Of a stretch of DNA of 46,465 bases, positions 1 through 10,139 are shown one piece after another; the first letter of the stretch is position 1; each line of letters opens with the position of its first letter. The stretch covers positions 1 through 46,465 of the forward strand of contig CAJXZL010000016.1 of NCBI GenBank assembly GCA_913063165.1, in the 5' to 3' direction. The DNA comes from an uncultured Saccharospirillaceae bacterium. GTDB taxonomy: Bacteria > Pseudomonadota > Gammaproteobacteria > Pseudomonadales > Natronospirillaceae. The notes under the pieces were generated by a model. That model was not told where the DNA came from, made no database searches, and saw nothing but the letters and a program-made list of their open reading frames with translations. A program made the translations under genes and the position numbers.

Positions 1-287
1 GTCATTGCCATCATGGTTGCTTGGAGAATATTGTACCGTTCAATTTCTTCTACGGTAGCCCGCGCGATACAAAAAGCCAACGATTGTGCTTTTATTTGCT
101 CAAACAATGTTTCACGTTTGAGTTCTGACAGTTGTTTTGAATCGTTCAGACCAACCAAACGGTGGTCGGGCATTAAAATAACGGCTGCGGCAACCACATC
201 ACCTGCTAACGGTCCTCGACCGGCCTCATCAACACCCGCAACACGGGCACCCATGCCAAATTGTGCCTCTAAATCTTCGTATGCCAT
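1..287 (-). CDS. rnhB: Ribonuclease HII, N-terminal part (truncated by window edge)
   Basis: RNase HII cleaves the RNA strand of RNA:DNA hybrids and excises misincorporated ribonucleotides in the cytoplasm. Reading minus from an ATG at 287 gives about 95 residues before the window ends. It contains the family's first active-site block [13 protein letters not shown] (about residues 17-29), with the GRG motif and the first catalytic Asp and Glu, followed by [13 protein letters not shown] (about residues 49-61). The start overlaps the lpxB stop by one base (TAATG), so it is the last visible gene of the envelope operon, and lpxB-rnhB is the usual gammaproteobacterial order. The C-terminal half lies outside the window and is not assessed. 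Confidence 0.93.
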   Translation of the reverse strand, partial: MAYEDLEAQFGMGARVAGVDEAGRGPLAGDVVAAAVILMPDHRLVGLNDSKQLSELKRETLFEQIKAQSLAFCIARATVEEIERYNILQATMMAM

Positions 288-1426
288 TATGACAGAAGTG
301 CGAGGACTGCGTCTGCCGCTCGCTGGTCTGCATCACGTCTTAACCGCACGTGCTGACGGTGGAATTCACGAATGTGATCGTCTCGGTAGCCTTGCTCTAA
401 GCAGTGTCCCATGGCCGGAATTAACAGCGCCGCTTGCGCCTGATCTTGCAAATATTCTGGCATTAACGCACGTTCAGCCAATAAATTCGGCAGTGCTGCC
501 CACTCAATTTTTACCAGCCACTTGACCAGCCACCAAGACAGTGTGGCCATTTTATAACTCACCACGGTGGGCTTTTTGAGCAGCATGGCTTCTAGCGTGG
601 CGGTTCCTGACGTCATTAACAATGCATCAGCTGCCGTCATGACGCGCTGTGAGTCCCCTTCCACAATCCGTACCTGTAAGTGCGGATAAGCCGCTACTTG
701 CACTGCTATGGCTTGGCTACAGGCTGCGTTAACAGCGGGAATTAAAAATTGTATACCAGGATGCGTTTCTATGAGACCGACTGCTGTCTCAAGGTACAGC
801 GGCAACATGCGCGCAATCTCGCTCAGTCGACTCCCTGGCATTAATGCCACGCACGTAGTGTCTAGGGGCAGACCCAAGGCGGTGCGTGCAGCCTCGGTAT
901 CTGGCTCAAGCGGAAACTGATCTGCTAGGGTATGACCAATAAAGGTCGCATGCATGTCAAAGCGGTCATAAAAGGCTTTTTCAAAAGGAAACAAACAAAG
1001 TACGGTATCCACCGACCGCTTAATACCGTGCACACGCCCTTGTCGCCATGCCCACACCGAGGGGCTGACGTATTGCACGGTCTTGATACCGCGCTGCTTT
1101 AGTTTTTTTGCCACGGGAAGACAAAAGTCCGGTGCATCGATACCAATAAAAATGTCCGGTGGATTGTCGGTGAAACATTGTATGATTTTTTTTCGAACGG
1201 CCAGAAGTGGACGTATATGCCGAATGACTTCGATGAGCCCCATGACAGAAAGTGTTTCCATCGGCTCAAGGCTTTCGCAACCCTCAGCGATCATTTTAGG
1301 ACCACCAATGCCGATAAAAGTGAGGTTGGAATGTTGGGATTTTAGTGCTTTGATAAGCCCTGCACCGAGGATATCACCCGATGCTTCTCCGGCAATAATA
1401 CCCACACGGAGCGGTCGGGAAATCAA
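287..1426 (-). CDS. lpxB: Lipid-A-disaccharide synthase LpxB
   Basis: LpxB joins UDP-2,3-diacylglucosamine and lipid X to form the beta-1,6 disaccharide of lipid A at the inner face of the inner membrane. The 379-residue product has the usual family length. It opens with the GT19 motif AGEASGD (residues 12-18), followed by GIGGPKM and, further on, SVWAWRQGR, both characteristic of LpxB. The start overlaps the lpxA stop by four bases and the stop overlaps the rnhB start by one, so translation is probably coupled. No internal defect is visible. Confidence 0.97.
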   Translation of the reverse strand: MISRPLRVGIIAGEASGDILGAGLIKALKSQHSNLTFIGIGGPKMIAEGCESLEPMETLSVMGLIEVIRHIRPLLAVRKKIIQCFTDNPPDIFIGIDAPDFCLPVAKKLKQRGIKTVQYVSPSVWAWRQGRVHGIKRSVDTVLCLFPFEKAFYDRFDMHATFIGHTLADQFPLEPDTEAARTALGLPLDTTCVALMPGSRLSEIARMLPLYLETAVGLIETHPGIQFLIPAVNAACSQAIAVQVAAYPHLQVRIVEGDSQRVMTAADALLMTSGTATLEAMLLKKPTVVSYKMATLSWWLVKWLVKIEWAALPNLLAERALMPEYLQDQAQAALLIPAMGHCLEQGYRDDHIREFHRQHVRLRRDADQRAADAVLALLS

Positions 1427-2193
1427 CGCACAATGCCTCGCGTCGCGTTGTGAATCGAGTCAATAAAACGTTGAAGTTCACCCGAATCGTCTTTCCAGGT
1501 CTGTAATTCTTCAACCGCGTCGTGCAGCGTTGCCCCTTGGCGATAGACAAGTTTATAGGCATTTCTTAACAAATGAATGACCGATTTATCGTAGCCGCGG
1601 CGCTTCATGCCTTCATAGTTCATGCCGTGGGCCGCTGCAGGATTACCTTGAACCGTTACAAAGGCCGGAACATCTTTAAATAGGGTGGTGCCTCCGCCTA
1701 GCATGGCATAATCGCCGATACGGCAGAACTGGTGTACGCCACAGGTACCACCGACTATGGCACCCTTTCCAACATGCACATGCCCCGCCAATTGGCTGCC
1801 ATTGGCCACAATAACATCGTCCCCAATTTGGCAATCGTGGGCAATGTGGCTGTAATTCATAAACAGTCCGCCATTACCAATGGAAGTGAGTGAGTGGTCA
1901 TTCACAGTTCCACGATGCACGGTCACAAATTCTCTAAAAATATTATGGTCACCAATTTCTAGAAAGGTTTTCTCACCCTGGTATTTTTTATCTTGGCAAT
2001 CTTCACCAATAGAAGAAAACTGATAAAACTGATTATGTGCGCCGATGCGGGTATCACCCTTGATCACCACATGGGGTCCAATAACACAACCATCGCCTAT
2101 TACGACGTTTGCCCCAATAATGCTATAGGCTCCGACAGTGACGTCACGTCCGAGAATGGCACTTGAATCAATTATCGCAGTAGGATGAATCAC
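1423..2193 (-). CDS. lpxA: UDP-N-acetylglucosamine O-acyltransferase LpxA
   Basis: LpxA moves a 3-hydroxyacyl chain from acyl carrier protein to the 3-OH of UDP-GlcNAc, the first step of lipid A synthesis. The 256-residue protein is a left-handed beta-helix built from hexapeptide repeats (IGANVV, IGDGCV, IGPHVV). The catalytic histidine motif HIAHDC is present with H119 in the position of E. coli H125, and VHQFC follows at about 153-157. The residue aligned by eye with the E. coli chain-length ruler G173 is also glycine (G167). By family knowledge this suggests a long, C14-like hydroxyacyl donor rather than a C10 type; that is inference. It sits 3 bp after fabZ. Confidence 0.97.
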   Translation of the reverse strand: MIHPTAIIDSSAILGRDVTVGAYSIIGANVVIGDGCVIGPHVVIKGDTRIGAHNQFYQFSSIGEDCQDKKYQGEKTFLEIGDHNIFREFVTVHRGTVNDHSLTSIGNGGLFMNYSHIAHDCQIGDDVIVANGSQLAGHVHVGKGAIVGGTCGVHQFCRIGDYAMLGGGTTLFKDVPAFVTVQGNPAAAHGMNYEGMKRRGYDKSVIHLLRNAYKLVYRQGATLHDAVEELQTWKDDSGELQRFIDSIHNATRGIVR

Positions 2194-2196
2194 GTA

Positions 2197-2652
2197 TTAC
2201 ACCTTTCTTTCAGCAAACATGAGGTCAGCATTACAGACCAATTGGCCATCCACTGACGCTTTGCAAGCAACCTTATAAATGCCACGTCTCCCAGCAACAT
2301 AGGTCACCTCAATATCCAACCGATCACCAGGCACTACTTGTCGTTTGAAACGCACGTTGTCTAAACCCGCAAACAACATCAAATACCCATCAGATGCCTT
2401 ATTACCTGTAGTTAAATAGCCAAGAACGCCTGCTACCTGCGCCATGGCTTCACAAATCATGACACCAGGAAAAATCGCATGGCTAGGAAAATGGCCATTA
2501 AAAACGTCTTCATTGCCGGTAATATTCTTATAGCCCTTTACATAGGAGCCAGGGACTAACTCGGTGATACGGTCTACCAGCAACAAGGGATATCTGTGTG
2601 GAAGAATATGTCTTATCGCTTCAAAATCCAAAGGTAACGTAAAGTCGCTCAT
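2197..2652 (-). CDS. fabZ: 3-hydroxyacyl-ACP dehydratase FabZ
   Basis: FabZ dehydrates 3-hydroxyacyl-ACP in fatty-acid elongation and competes with LpxA/LpxD for hydroxyacyl-ACP, which explains its place among lpx genes. The chosen ATG at 2652 gives 151 residues starting MSDFTLPLDF. A longer frame begins at an upstream TTG but adds 11 residues absent from the family. Hot-dog-fold motifs are clear: ILPHRYPLLLVDRI, then GHFPSHAIFPGVMICEAMAQ with the catalytic His and Glu. A 124-bp non-coding gap separates it from lpxD, unlike the tight junctions elsewhere in the cluster. Confidence 0.96.
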   Translation of the reverse strand: MSDFTLPLDFEAIRHILPHRYPLLLVDRITELVPGSYVKGYKNITGNEDVFNGHFPSHAIFPGVMICEAMAQVAGVLGYLTTGNKASDGYLMLFAGLDNVRFKRQVVPGDRLDIEVTYVAGRRGIYKVACKASVDGQLVCNADLMFAERKV

Positions 2653-2695
2653 AACTCTGATATTCCCGAATAAAATGTAACGCAATAGACCTAAT

Positions 2696-2716
2696 CTTGT
2701 GCCAAAAAGTCACAAG
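2696..2716. promoter_or_regulatory. Inverted repeat in the lpxD-fabZ gap
   Basis: The arms CTTGTG (2696-2701) and CACAAG (2711-2716) enclose nine A/G-rich bases. The element lies 44-64 bp upstream of the fabZ start, in the only long gap between bamA and rnhB. It could be a small operator or RNA hairpin; there is no T-run to make it a terminator. The arms are only 6 bp, so chance is possible. Confidence 0.25.
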
Positions 2717-2776
2717 TCATGCTGGTCGGTCACGCCACCGTTTATGTGCATAAAAACAAAATGCCTAGACTAAGCG

Positions 2777-3844
2777 CTAATTTGAATCATCTTTTCCTGG
2801 TGCATCTGACGCCTCGTTGCCAGAAGGCAACAGATTTTCTAAGCGTTTTTCTAATTGTTGTACTTGTTTGTGCAATTCGTCTATGTGGCGCATTCTCGCT
2901 ACCATTTTACGCCAGGATTTCGCGGGGGACAGTCCTGTGCCGGATGAATACATGCCCGGCTCTGTTACATTACCGGTAACCATGCATTGACCCGTAAAGA
3001 TGGTCCCTGGTGCCGTAGTCAAATGGCCTGCAAAGCCGCTCTGCCCACCCACCATGGTATGGTGCCCGATACTGGTAGACCCAGATATGCCCACTTGACC
3101 GGCCAACGCGGTATGCGCACCAATTCTGACGTTGTGGGCAATGTGCACCAAATTATCGATCTTTACGCCGTCTTCAATCACGGTATCTTCTATCGCACCA
3201 CGATCGACAGCACAATTTGCGCCAATTTCTACGTCATCACCAATTACCAACCGGCCAATCTGTGCGATTTTCGACCAATTGCCTTGATGATTCGCATAAC
3301 CAAAACCATGGCTACCGAGCACCGAACCAGAATGAATCCGACAACGACTGCCCACAATCACCTGGTGATAAACCGTGACGTTTGGATATAGCCAACTGTC
3401 AGCACCTATCATGCTGCCGTCGCCGATGGTTACATTTGGCCCGATTCGGACGCCAGCTGCTAGGGTAACATGGGCACCAATAACCGCATGGGCGCCAATG
3501 ACAACGCCTTCACCTAGGGTGGCGGTGTCTGCGACTACCGCACTGGGATGAATATCAATGGCCACTGGCGGTTCTGGATCAAATACACTGGAAATGGTTG
3601 CGAACGCCAAATAGGCATCTTCGACCACAATTACATCGCCGGTATAATCACCTGCCAAGGATTCTTTTAGCAGCACAACGCCGGCTGTACAGTCAGTTAA
3701 CAGCGGCCGATGTTTTTTATCGGACAAAAACGTAACAGCGTTTTCGCCAGCCTGTTCTATCGCGGCCAATCGCGTGATGACGCGTGCAGCATCGCCTCGG
3801 AGTACACCGCCTACCAAGGCAGCAATACGGCCAGCGGTAATCAT
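2777..3844 (-). CDS. lpxD: UDP-3-O-acylglucosamine N-acyltransferase LpxD
   Basis: LpxD adds the second 3-hydroxyacyl chain (N-linked) to UDP-3-O-acylglucosamine in lipid A synthesis. The 355-residue protein has an N-terminal uridine-binding domain (about 1-100), a hexapeptide-repeat left-handed beta-helix (about 100-310) and a C-terminal helical tail ([15 protein letters not shown]). The catalytic histidine block [17 protein letters not shown] is intact, as is the preceding [14 protein letters not shown]. Its ATG overlaps the skp stop by one base. Length is slightly above the E. coli enzyme because of the polar C-terminal tail. Confidence 0.97.
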   Translation of the reverse strand: MITAGRIAALVGGVLRGDAARVITRLAAIEQAGENAVTFLSDKKHRPLLTDCTAGVVLLKESLAGDYTGDVIVVEDAYLAFATISSVFDPEPPVAIDIHPSAVVADTATLGEGVVIGAHAVIGAHVTLAAGVRIGPNVTIGDGSMIGADSWLYPNVTVYHQVIVGSRCRIHSGSVLGSHGFGYANHQGNWSKIAQIGRLVIGDDVEIGANCAVDRGAIEDTVIEDGVKIDNLVHIAHNVRIGAHTALAGQVGISGSTSIGHHTMVGGQSGFAGHLTTAPGTIFTGQCMVTGNVTEPGMYSSGTGLSPAKSWRKMVARMRHIDELHKQVQQLEKRLENLLPSGNEASDAPGKDDSN

Positions 3845-4353
3845 TACTGCGATCCTAGTACGCGTGCGTTGAACGCTGCTAATACCAAGTCAGTCACATT
3901 GAATCCGTCACCTGCATAGATCACCGACTGTGCATCCAACATCAAATCAATTGATTCTGCCGCGACCACATCCTTAATGGCTTCAAGCAGCACAGGCTGA
4001 TAATTCTTCACGAACGCCTGCTGTCGTTGCTGCTGGATCTGGGTCAATTTATCGACCAAACTTTTTCGCTCTGCCAGTAGGCTGTTAACCAAGTTCATCT
4101 CGGTCTGCACATCGGCTTCTGCCATGATGGCACTGTCAGTTTCTAGACGACCGCGGATCTCTGTGACCTGCTGTTCGATAGATCGAATGCGTTGCTCATC
4201 AGGACCAAATTCCTGTTTCAATTTTTCAGTTTCAGCACGAGCTGCTTCACTCTGAAACATCGCGACATTCTTATCCAGAAATGCAATTTTGGTTTCTGCA
4301 AATACCAGGGTTGAAAACAGCAAAAATACTGCAACGAGACTACTCTTCAACAT
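3844..4353 (-). CDS. skp: Periplasmic chaperone Skp (OmpH family)
   Basis: Skp is a trimeric 'jellyfish' holdase that keeps unfolded outer-membrane proteins soluble on the way to the BAM complex. The 169-residue product has a signal peptide with likely cleavage after VFA (residue 19). Then comes the family's start of the body, [17 protein letters not shown], and a long charged helical hairpin rich in Gln/Glu/Arg (about 40-120). It lies 21 bp after bamA and overlaps lpxD by one base, the standard position. The sequence is divergent from E. coli Skp, as is common for this family. Confidence 0.9.
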   Translation of the reverse strand: MLKSSLVAVFLLFSTLVFAETKIAFLDKNVAMFQSEAARAETEKLKQEFGPDEQRIRSIEQQVTEIRGRLETDSAIMAEADVQTEMNLVNSLLAERKSLVDKLTQIQQQRQQAFVKNYQPVLLEAIKDVVAAESIDLMLDAQSVIYAGDGFNVTDLVLAAFNARVLGSQ

Positions 4354-4374
4354 AACATCTTCCTCAATTAAAAA

Positions 4375-6714
4375 TTACATGGCATAGCCAAACGTAAACA
4401 TAAAGCTTTGTTGCAAATCACCGGTTTGTGCATTTAAAGGCCATGCCCAAATAAAACGCAAGGGTGCAATCGGTGTCATCCAATTCAACTCATAACCCAT
4501 AGAATATCTCAAATCATCTGGATTGAAGCCAACATCACAATTCACATTGGTCGGCAGACATTGGCTGGTAAATACATTACCTGCATCAAAAAACAGCGAC
4601 GATCGGAATTGACTCTTGTCCTTTGCAATGGGTGTTGGGAACAACAAATCAACACCGTATTCTAATTTCATATTGCCACCAATGGCAGCTGGCGTAGCCG
4701 TTGACGCTATGGGTGGCGTACTTTTCGGGCCCAAGGACCCGTAGCGGAAGCCGCGTACGGAGCTCACACCACCTGAAATAAAGTTTTCAAAGAACGGCAA
4801 CGCATTGGTATTGTCAAAACCATCACCGTAACCCAAACCGCCGCGGAAACGCAGTACATAGTCATCGCCCAGCAATGGTTGGTAATATCGGCCACGGTAG
4901 TCGAGTTTATAATAAGCCAAATCGCTCAGAGGTAAACTCACATTAAGCGATACATTGTGGCTTTGCCCGTCCGTTGCCAAGAAGGTACCGTTGAGGCTGG
5001 AATATCGCCACGCCGAACTGAGCTCGAAATTAGAGAAATTCTTGCCGTGGTCGCCTATGAAATTGGCAATTTCCTGAGCGGGATTGGTAGCAAATAAAGC
5101 CGTTTGGGTATAGTCGATACCAAAACTAACCCGTTGATTCAGAGACAGCGGATAACCCAGAGAAACGCCACCGCCCCATTTATTGGTGGCGTAGTCGTTT
5201 TCGGAAATATTGGCGTTGTCAGTCTCATTCATAAATAGGTTATAAGCCAACGACACGGCGTCTTTGGTAAAATAAGGGTTGGTATAAGAAAAATCCAACA
5301 TCTTTTGATAGCTGTTTATAGTCAGACTGGTCGAAACGTCTCGTCCTGAGCCTTGGAAATTCTTTTGCTTGTATTCACCCGCCACAAACAAACCGCCTGG
5401 ATCTGCCCAGCCAATTGACCCCGTCAAGGTTGCATCTTTCATTTCTTCAACACTGATGTTGAGATCCACTTGATCCGGTATACCAGCAATGGGTTGTGTG
5501 GCTATTTGCACATTTTTGAAATAGCCCACCCGTTCCAATCGACGTTTTGATTCGCTGATCTTGGTTCCCGAGGCAAGTGCGCCTTCCTGCTGAGTCAACT
5601 CACGACGCACAACGCTGTCTTGGGTTGTGACATTGCCCTGAATGGTGATTCTACGGACATAGGTCCGTTGGCCCGGGTTGATAAATAGGTTAAGGGCAAT
5701 GGTTTTCTTGGCTTCATCTACATCACTGCCGAGTCTCAGCTGCGGAAACACATAGCCCAAATCCGATAAACGTTCTTGGATGGCTTTTTGAATATCAATA
5801 ATTTGTTTACGGGAAAACACACTGCCAGACGATACAGTGGCGAGCTTTAATAAGGCGACATCATCACCCACCAAGTCTCCGCTGAGTTCAAAAGACGACA
5901 GGTGAAACAGCTCACCTTCACTGATGTTATAGGTGATATAGACTTCATCTAAAGCGGGCGACAGGGTGACCTGTGTCGACATCAGCTCGTAGCGCAAATA
6001 CCCGCGATCGAGGTAATAACTGGCTAGCCGTTCTTGGTCACCGCGCACGGCGTCAGAAGAATAAAGGGTCTTTTTAGAAAATACTTGAAATGGGTTACCC
6101 GGGCGTTTGGCTTTTAGCTTCATCACTGCCAGCAGCGGTTCATTGCTAAAGGCCTGTGTGCCGGTAATATTTATATTGGCAATCTTGGCTTTTTTGCCTT
6201 CAACAACGGTGATGGCCAATTTGACACGGTTGCCTGGCACCGGTGTCAATGCTGATTGGATATCTACGGCATAGTGGCCCATCGCGGCGTATTGGCGCTC
6301 AACTTCTAGCAATAGCCCGTCCATTTTACTGCGACTAAACACGTCGCCCTCTACCAAACCCGCATTTGAAAACACTTGTTTCATGCCAGCTGTGGGGATG
6401 AGTTTGTTGCCTGTAAAGGTAATTTCAGACAGCGCAGGCTGTTCTATCACGTCATAACGCACCAACCCTGATGTTGGGTCACTCCACACACTCACGTCTT
6501 TAAAATATCCGGTGGCAAACAGCCGTTTTAGCCCGAGGCTTAAATCATTGTTATTGGCAATATCACCGACTTCAAGAGGCAAACTATTTCTCACCGTCCC
6601 CAACGACACGCGCTGAAGGCCTATGATATCTATTTCAGATACCGTAAAGCTGTCAGCCCATATACCACCTGACAAGCCCACCAACAGCGTAATCAATAGC
6701 AATCGAAATTTCAT
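4375..6714 (-). CDS. bamA: Outer-membrane assembly factor BamA
   Basis: BamA is the central beta-barrel of the BAM complex that inserts outer-membrane proteins. The 779-residue product has a signal peptide ending WA (residue 20), a POTRA-repeat region (about 22-425; starts FTVSEIDIIGLQRVS) and a C-terminal 16-strand-type barrel. The conserved loop-6 motif VRGF is at 653-656. Two cysteines near 719 and 726 could form a loop disulfide. The last strand ends FTFGYAM, so the terminal residue is Met where an aromatic Phe or Trp is usual. The neighbours rseP upstream and skp downstream are canonical. Confidence 0.97.
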   Translation of the reverse strand: MKFRLLLITLLVGLSGGIWADSFTVSEIDIIGLQRVSLGTVRNSLPLEVGDIANNNDLSLGLKRLFATGYFKDVSVWSDPTSGLVRYDVIEQPALSEITFTGNKLIPTAGMKQVFSNAGLVEGDVFSRSKMDGLLLEVERQYAAMGHYAVDIQSALTPVPGNRVKLAITVVEGKKAKIANINITGTQAFSNEPLLAVMKLKAKRPGNPFQVFSKKTLYSSDAVRGDQERLASYYLDRGYLRYELMSTQVTLSPALDEVYITYNISEGELFHLSSFELSGDLVGDDVALLKLATVSSGSVFSRKQIIDIQKAIQERLSDLGYVFPQLRLGSDVDEAKKTIALNLFINPGQRTYVRRITIQGNVTTQDSVVRRELTQQEGALASGTKISESKRRLERVGYFKNVQIATQPIAGIPDQVDLNISVEEMKDATLTGSIGWADPGGLFVAGEYKQKNFQGSGRDVSTSLTINSYQKMLDFSYTNPYFTKDAVSLAYNLFMNETDNANISENDYATNKWGGGVSLGYPLSLNQRVSFGIDYTQTALFATNPAQEIANFIGDHGKNFSNFELSSAWRYSSLNGTFLATDGQSHNVSLNVSLPLSDLAYYKLDYRGRYYQPLLGDDYVLRFRGGLGYGDGFDNTNALPFFENFISGGVSSVRGFRYGSLGPKSTPPIASTATPAAIGGNMKLEYGVDLLFPTPIAKDKSQFRSSLFFDAGNVFTSQCLPTNVNCDVGFNPDDLRYSMGYELNWMTPIAPLRFIWAWPLNAQTGDLQQSFMFTFGYAM

Positions 6715-6789
6715 AGAACCGCATATCCCAAAAATGAGTCAAGTGCCTAAATACAGTGTGCCGTTACTTTTCGAGCCAATCGTATCCAT

Positions 6790-8112
6790 TCAAAATAAAC
6801 GGACGATGTCATTCACAATGGCGAATACCATGATAACGACCAACAAACTCGATCCAATGCGAAACCCAAATGCCTGCACATGCTCTGGCAACGGCTTACC
6901 CCATATCCATTCGATGACATAATACAAAAGATGGCCACCATCTAGAACGGGTATTGGCAATAAATTGACCACGCCTAAACTGATACTGATAAACGCCAAA
7001 AAGCCGAGAAACACTTCTGGTCCAGACGCGGCGCTTTGCCCTGCCATTTTGGCGATGGCGACTGGCCCACCAATATTTTGTGTGCTAATGGCTCCTGACA
7101 GCATTTTGCCAAACATTGAGAAACTCATACCTACCGTATCCCACGTTTTATTTAACGCCTTCCACAACGATGTCAGCGGTCCGTATTGTAGCGTGACAAA
7201 GAAATCTTCAGGTAATTCCGGCAACAAGGGTGACACGCCCAAATAACCAACACCAGAGTCTTGTCGGTCTGGCGTAACGGTCAGTTGTAGTAGCCAACCA
7301 TCCCGATCGATGTCGAGTACCAAAGGTTTCCCGGGGGATGCCTGGACCCTTTCCACGAGCGCATCCCAACCAGACACTGCCTGGTCGTCAACTGCAACGA
7401 TATGATCACCAACAGCGATGCCGCCTCGCTCTGCTGCACTACCAACCTGCACGGTATCGATGGTGGCGTCGAGATAGGTGCCCAAAGGCATCAAGCCTAA
7501 TAATGCTACGGGATCATCAATATCGGTACCTGATAACCATCCGCTCACTGCGATACTGTATTGTCGCCTATCGGCATCGGTCAGCACAATAACGCCAGAA
7601 TCACCAGCGCGCTCAATCAGTGCCATCCGTGCTTCCTGCCAGGTGCTGACCTGTTTCCCATCTACCTGTGCAATCACCGTGGGTGCAGCAAATCCTGCCT
7701 CTTCTGCTAGGCTTCCTGGTAACACACCTGAGACATAAGGACTGACACCCGTAACACCAACCATTAACAGGATCCAATAGGCGACCACGGCAAACAAGAA
7801 GTTGGCCAAAGGACCCGCACTCACAATGGCGACTCTCTGCGCTACTGGCTTACTTGTGAATTCATAGCCCGCGTCTGCTTCCGACACATCGCCTTCTCTG
7901 GCGTCCAGCATCTTGACATAACCACCCAGTGGCAGCATGGCAATCACAAACTCGGTACCCTGCTTGTCGTACCACCGAAACAAAGGTTTCCCAAAACCAA
8001 CGGAAAAACGCAGCACTTTGACGCCACAGCGTCGTGCTACCCAAAAGTGGCCGTATTCGTGAACAGTAACCAAGATTCCTAGGGTCACTATCAGTGCGAG
8101 AATGGTCATCAT
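6790..8112 (-). CDS. rseP: Site-2 zinc metalloprotease RseP
   Basis: RseP is an inner-membrane protease that cuts transmembrane segments, notably anti-sigma factor RseA in the sigma-E envelope stress response, and clears signal peptides. The chosen ATG at 8112 overlaps the dxr stop as ATGA and gives 440 residues; a longer TTG-initiated frame runs back into dxr. The zinc motif HEYGH is at 18-22 and the third-ligand motif [11 protein letters not shown] sits near the C-terminus. Two PDZ domains lie between (about 105-190 and 195-280). Placement directly before bamA links stress sensing to outer-membrane assembly. Confidence 0.96.
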   Translation of the reverse strand: MMTILALIVTLGILVTVHEYGHFWVARRCGVKVLRFSVGFGKPLFRWYDKQGTEFVIAMLPLGGYVKMLDAREGDVSEADAGYEFTSKPVAQRVAIVSAGPLANFLFAVVAYWILLMVGVTGVSPYVSGVLPGSLAEEAGFAAPTVIAQVDGKQVSTWQEARMALIERAGDSGVIVLTDADRRQYSIAVSGWLSGTDIDDPVALLGLMPLGTYLDATIDTVQVGSAAERGGIAVGDHIVAVDDQAVSGWDALVERVQASPGKPLVLDIDRDGWLLQLTVTPDRQDSGVGYLGVSPLLPELPEDFFVTLQYGPLTSLWKALNKTWDTVGMSFSMFGKMLSGAISTQNIGGPVAIAKMAGQSAASGPEVFLGFLAFISISLGVVNLLPIPVLDGGHLLYYVIEWIWGKPLPEHVQAFGFRIGSSLLVVIMVFAIVNDIVRLF

Positions 8113-9296
8113 GAGGCAACACCCCGACGTTGACCTACCCAACGTTCAGCAGCAATACGGGCTTGTGCATCGACTGCGACAACTGCTTCAATGCTGTCGA
8201 TGTTTGTCGGCTGCATGGTATTCAGTAATGTTTCGTTCAGAACACCGATGTCTAAAAATCCGATATCTCCCCGTAAAAAAGCCGCCACAGCAATTTCATT
8301 GGCGGCATTCAAAATCACTGGAGCGCTGTGTCCTTCTGAAAACGATTCACGCGCCAAGCGCAAATTCACAAAACGTACTTCGTCAGGTGCCTCAAAGTTC
8401 AGATGTGACAACTGCGTGAAATCTAATGGCGCTACGCCTGAGTCAATGCGTTCTGGCCAAGCCAACGCATTAGCGATAGGGGTACGCATATCCGGCTGGC
8501 CCATTTGCGCCAATATTGAGCCATCGTTATAGCGTACCATCGAATGAATGATCGACTGGGGATGCACCACCACCTCGACTTTATCGGCACCGACACCAAA
8601 CAACCAGCAGGCTTCAATTAACTCAAGGCCTTTGTTCATTAAGCTGGCGGAATCCACCGAGATTTTTTGTCCCATGTCCCAATTGGGATGGGCACAGGCC
8701 TGTGCCGGCGTGGCACCTTTCAATTGCTCAAGCGTCCAGGTTCGAAAAGGACCGCCAGAGGCAGTGAGTAAAATCTTCTCGATACCCTGACTGGGATTGG
8801 CAAAATCAAATTGTGGCGGTAGGCATTGAAAAATCGCATTGTGTTCAGAATCCACTGGCAATAACAACGCTTTATGATCCTTCACAGCGTCCATAAACAA
8901 CTGGCCAGCTGTCACTAACGCTTCTTTGTTCGCAAGCAACACTTTCTTACTGGATTTAACCGCTGCCAACGTGGGTTCTAAACCAGCGGCACCGACAATG
9001 GCCGCCATGACAATATCAACTTCTGCAGCTGACGCAACCTGTTGTAAGGCATGTGGCCCGTGCAGAAAGCTTATAGTGGAAGGTCCTACGAGGTCGCTGA
9101 CCGCACGAATGGTATCTGCGTCGGCCATGACCACAACCTCGGGCTGGTGCTGTGCCACCAATTTCGCCATGAGTTGGGCATTTTTGTGCCCTGTTAAGGC
9201 AAAGACTTGATACCGTTGATTATGTCGCGACAATATATCCAATGTGCTGAGACCAATGGATCCCGTCGCACCAAGCACCGTAACCTTGAGTGTCAC
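8109..9296 (-). CDS. dxr: 1-deoxy-D-xylulose 5-phosphate reductoisomerase
   Basis: Dxr converts DXP to 2-C-methyl-D-erythritol 4-phosphate with NADPH, the committed step of the MEP isoprenoid pathway, which feeds the undecaprenyl chain made by UppS nearby. The 395-residue product starts at a GTG one base after the cdsA stop. It shows the NADPH motif GATGSIG (9-15), ANKEALV, and the substrate and metal block [17 protein letters not shown], all standard. Length matches the family (about 395-400). Confidence 0.97.
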   Translation of the reverse strand: MTLKVTVLGATGSIGLSTLDILSRHNQRYQVFALTGHKNAQLMAKLVAQHQPEVVVMADADTIRAVSDLVGPSTISFLHGPHALQQVASAAEVDIVMAAIVGAAGLEPTLAAVKSSKKVLLANKEALVTAGQLFMDAVKDHKALLLPVDSEHNAIFQCLPPQFDFANPSQGIEKILLTASGGPFRTWTLEQLKGATPAQACAHPNWDMGQKISVDSASLMNKGLELIEACWLFGVGADKVEVVVHPQSIIHSMVRYNDGSILAQMGQPDMRTPIANALAWPERIDSGVAPLDFTQLSHLNFEAPDEVRFVNLRLARESFSEGHSAPVILNAANEIAVAAFLRGDIGFLDIGVLNETLLNTMQPTNIDSIEAVVAVDAQARIAAERWVGQRRGVAS

Positions 9297-9297
9297 C

Positions 9298-10134
9298 TTA
9301 GATTACCACCATCGTCAGTAATAAGGCGAAAACCGGAACTGCGGCAGTTAGGCTATCAATTCGGTCCATTATGCCGCCATGACCTGGCAGAAGCTTGCTG
9401 CTGTCTTTAATGCCACGATGCCGTTTTGCCACGCTTTCTACCAAATCTCCCAGTATAGAAATGATAAACACGACGATGCTAACACCAAATAATCCTAACC
9501 ACTGAGACAGATCAAATTCAAGGGTATCCGATAACATCAAGCCCGCTACCATGGCAATTAACATCACGGCTAGCAAACCACCAAACACACCTTCCCAACT
9601 CTTACCAGGAGACACATTTGGTGCCAACTTGCGCCGCCCAATGGCACGGCCTACCACGTAGGCACCAACGTCGGCACCCCACACAATCAGCATCAAATAA
9701 ATAATCCAGAAATTACTTTCTTGCAAGGTTTTCAGGGTCATCAGACCGACCCACATAGGCACCAATACCACGACACCGAGCACAGATAACGTGGATGTTT
9801 TAAAACAAAAGGCCGGTAGTTTGGGGAAGTTTTTCACAAACCAAAGGGATGCAACCCACCATATCAGGGCAACCCACAACACGGCTTTGTAAAGCAGAGC
9901 TGCATTAATACCCATTGGGTTGTAATAGAGCCCTGCCATCAGCAGCACCAACACACCGACATAAGCAACACGATTGACCATGCCTTCAATGCCTGCAAGC
10001 CTTGTCCATTCCCAGCCACCCAGCACCACGATTAGGCCAATGAAGAGCGCAAACTCTGTGAGTGGTAAAAAGAAAATGCCCCCAATCATAATGGGCGCAA
10101 GTACCAATGCGGTTAATATTCTCTGATATAACAT
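9298..10134 (-). CDS. cdsA: Phosphatidate cytidylyltransferase CdsA
   Basis: CdsA makes CDP-diacylglycerol from phosphatidate and CTP at the inner membrane and supplies all phospholipid classes. The ATG at 10134 gives 278 residues beginning [16 protein letters not shown], matching the family N-terminus. A TTG nine bases earlier, overlapping the uppS stop, is an alternative. About eight hydrophobic segments are visible. The C-terminal signature is intact: [19 protein letters not shown] followed by [13 protein letters not shown]. It lies between uppS and dxr in the usual order. Confidence 0.95.
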   Translation of the reverse strand: MLYQRILTALVLAPIMIGGIFFLPLTEFALFIGLIVVLGGWEWTRLAGIEGMVNRVAYVGVLVLLMAGLYYNPMGINAALLYKAVLWVALIWWVASLWFVKNFPKLPAFCFKTSTLSVLGVVVLVPMWVGLMTLKTLQESNFWIIYLMLIVWGADVGAYVVGRAIGRRKLAPNVSPGKSWEGVFGGLLAVMLIAMVAGLMLSDTLEFDLSQWLGLFGVSIVVFIISILGDLVESVAKRHRGIKDSSKLLPGHGGIMDRIDSLTAAVPVFALLLTMVVI

Positions 10135-10139
10135 GAAAT

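Noticed and set aside
13-525. 170-codon open frame on plus across rnhB and the lpxB 3' end
   Set aside because: It runs antisense to two clear genes, with no family resemblance and no ribosome site.
2653-2685. Longer FabZ starting at a TTG
   Set aside because: It adds 11 residues not seen in FabZ; the ATG at 2652 gives the normal N-terminus.
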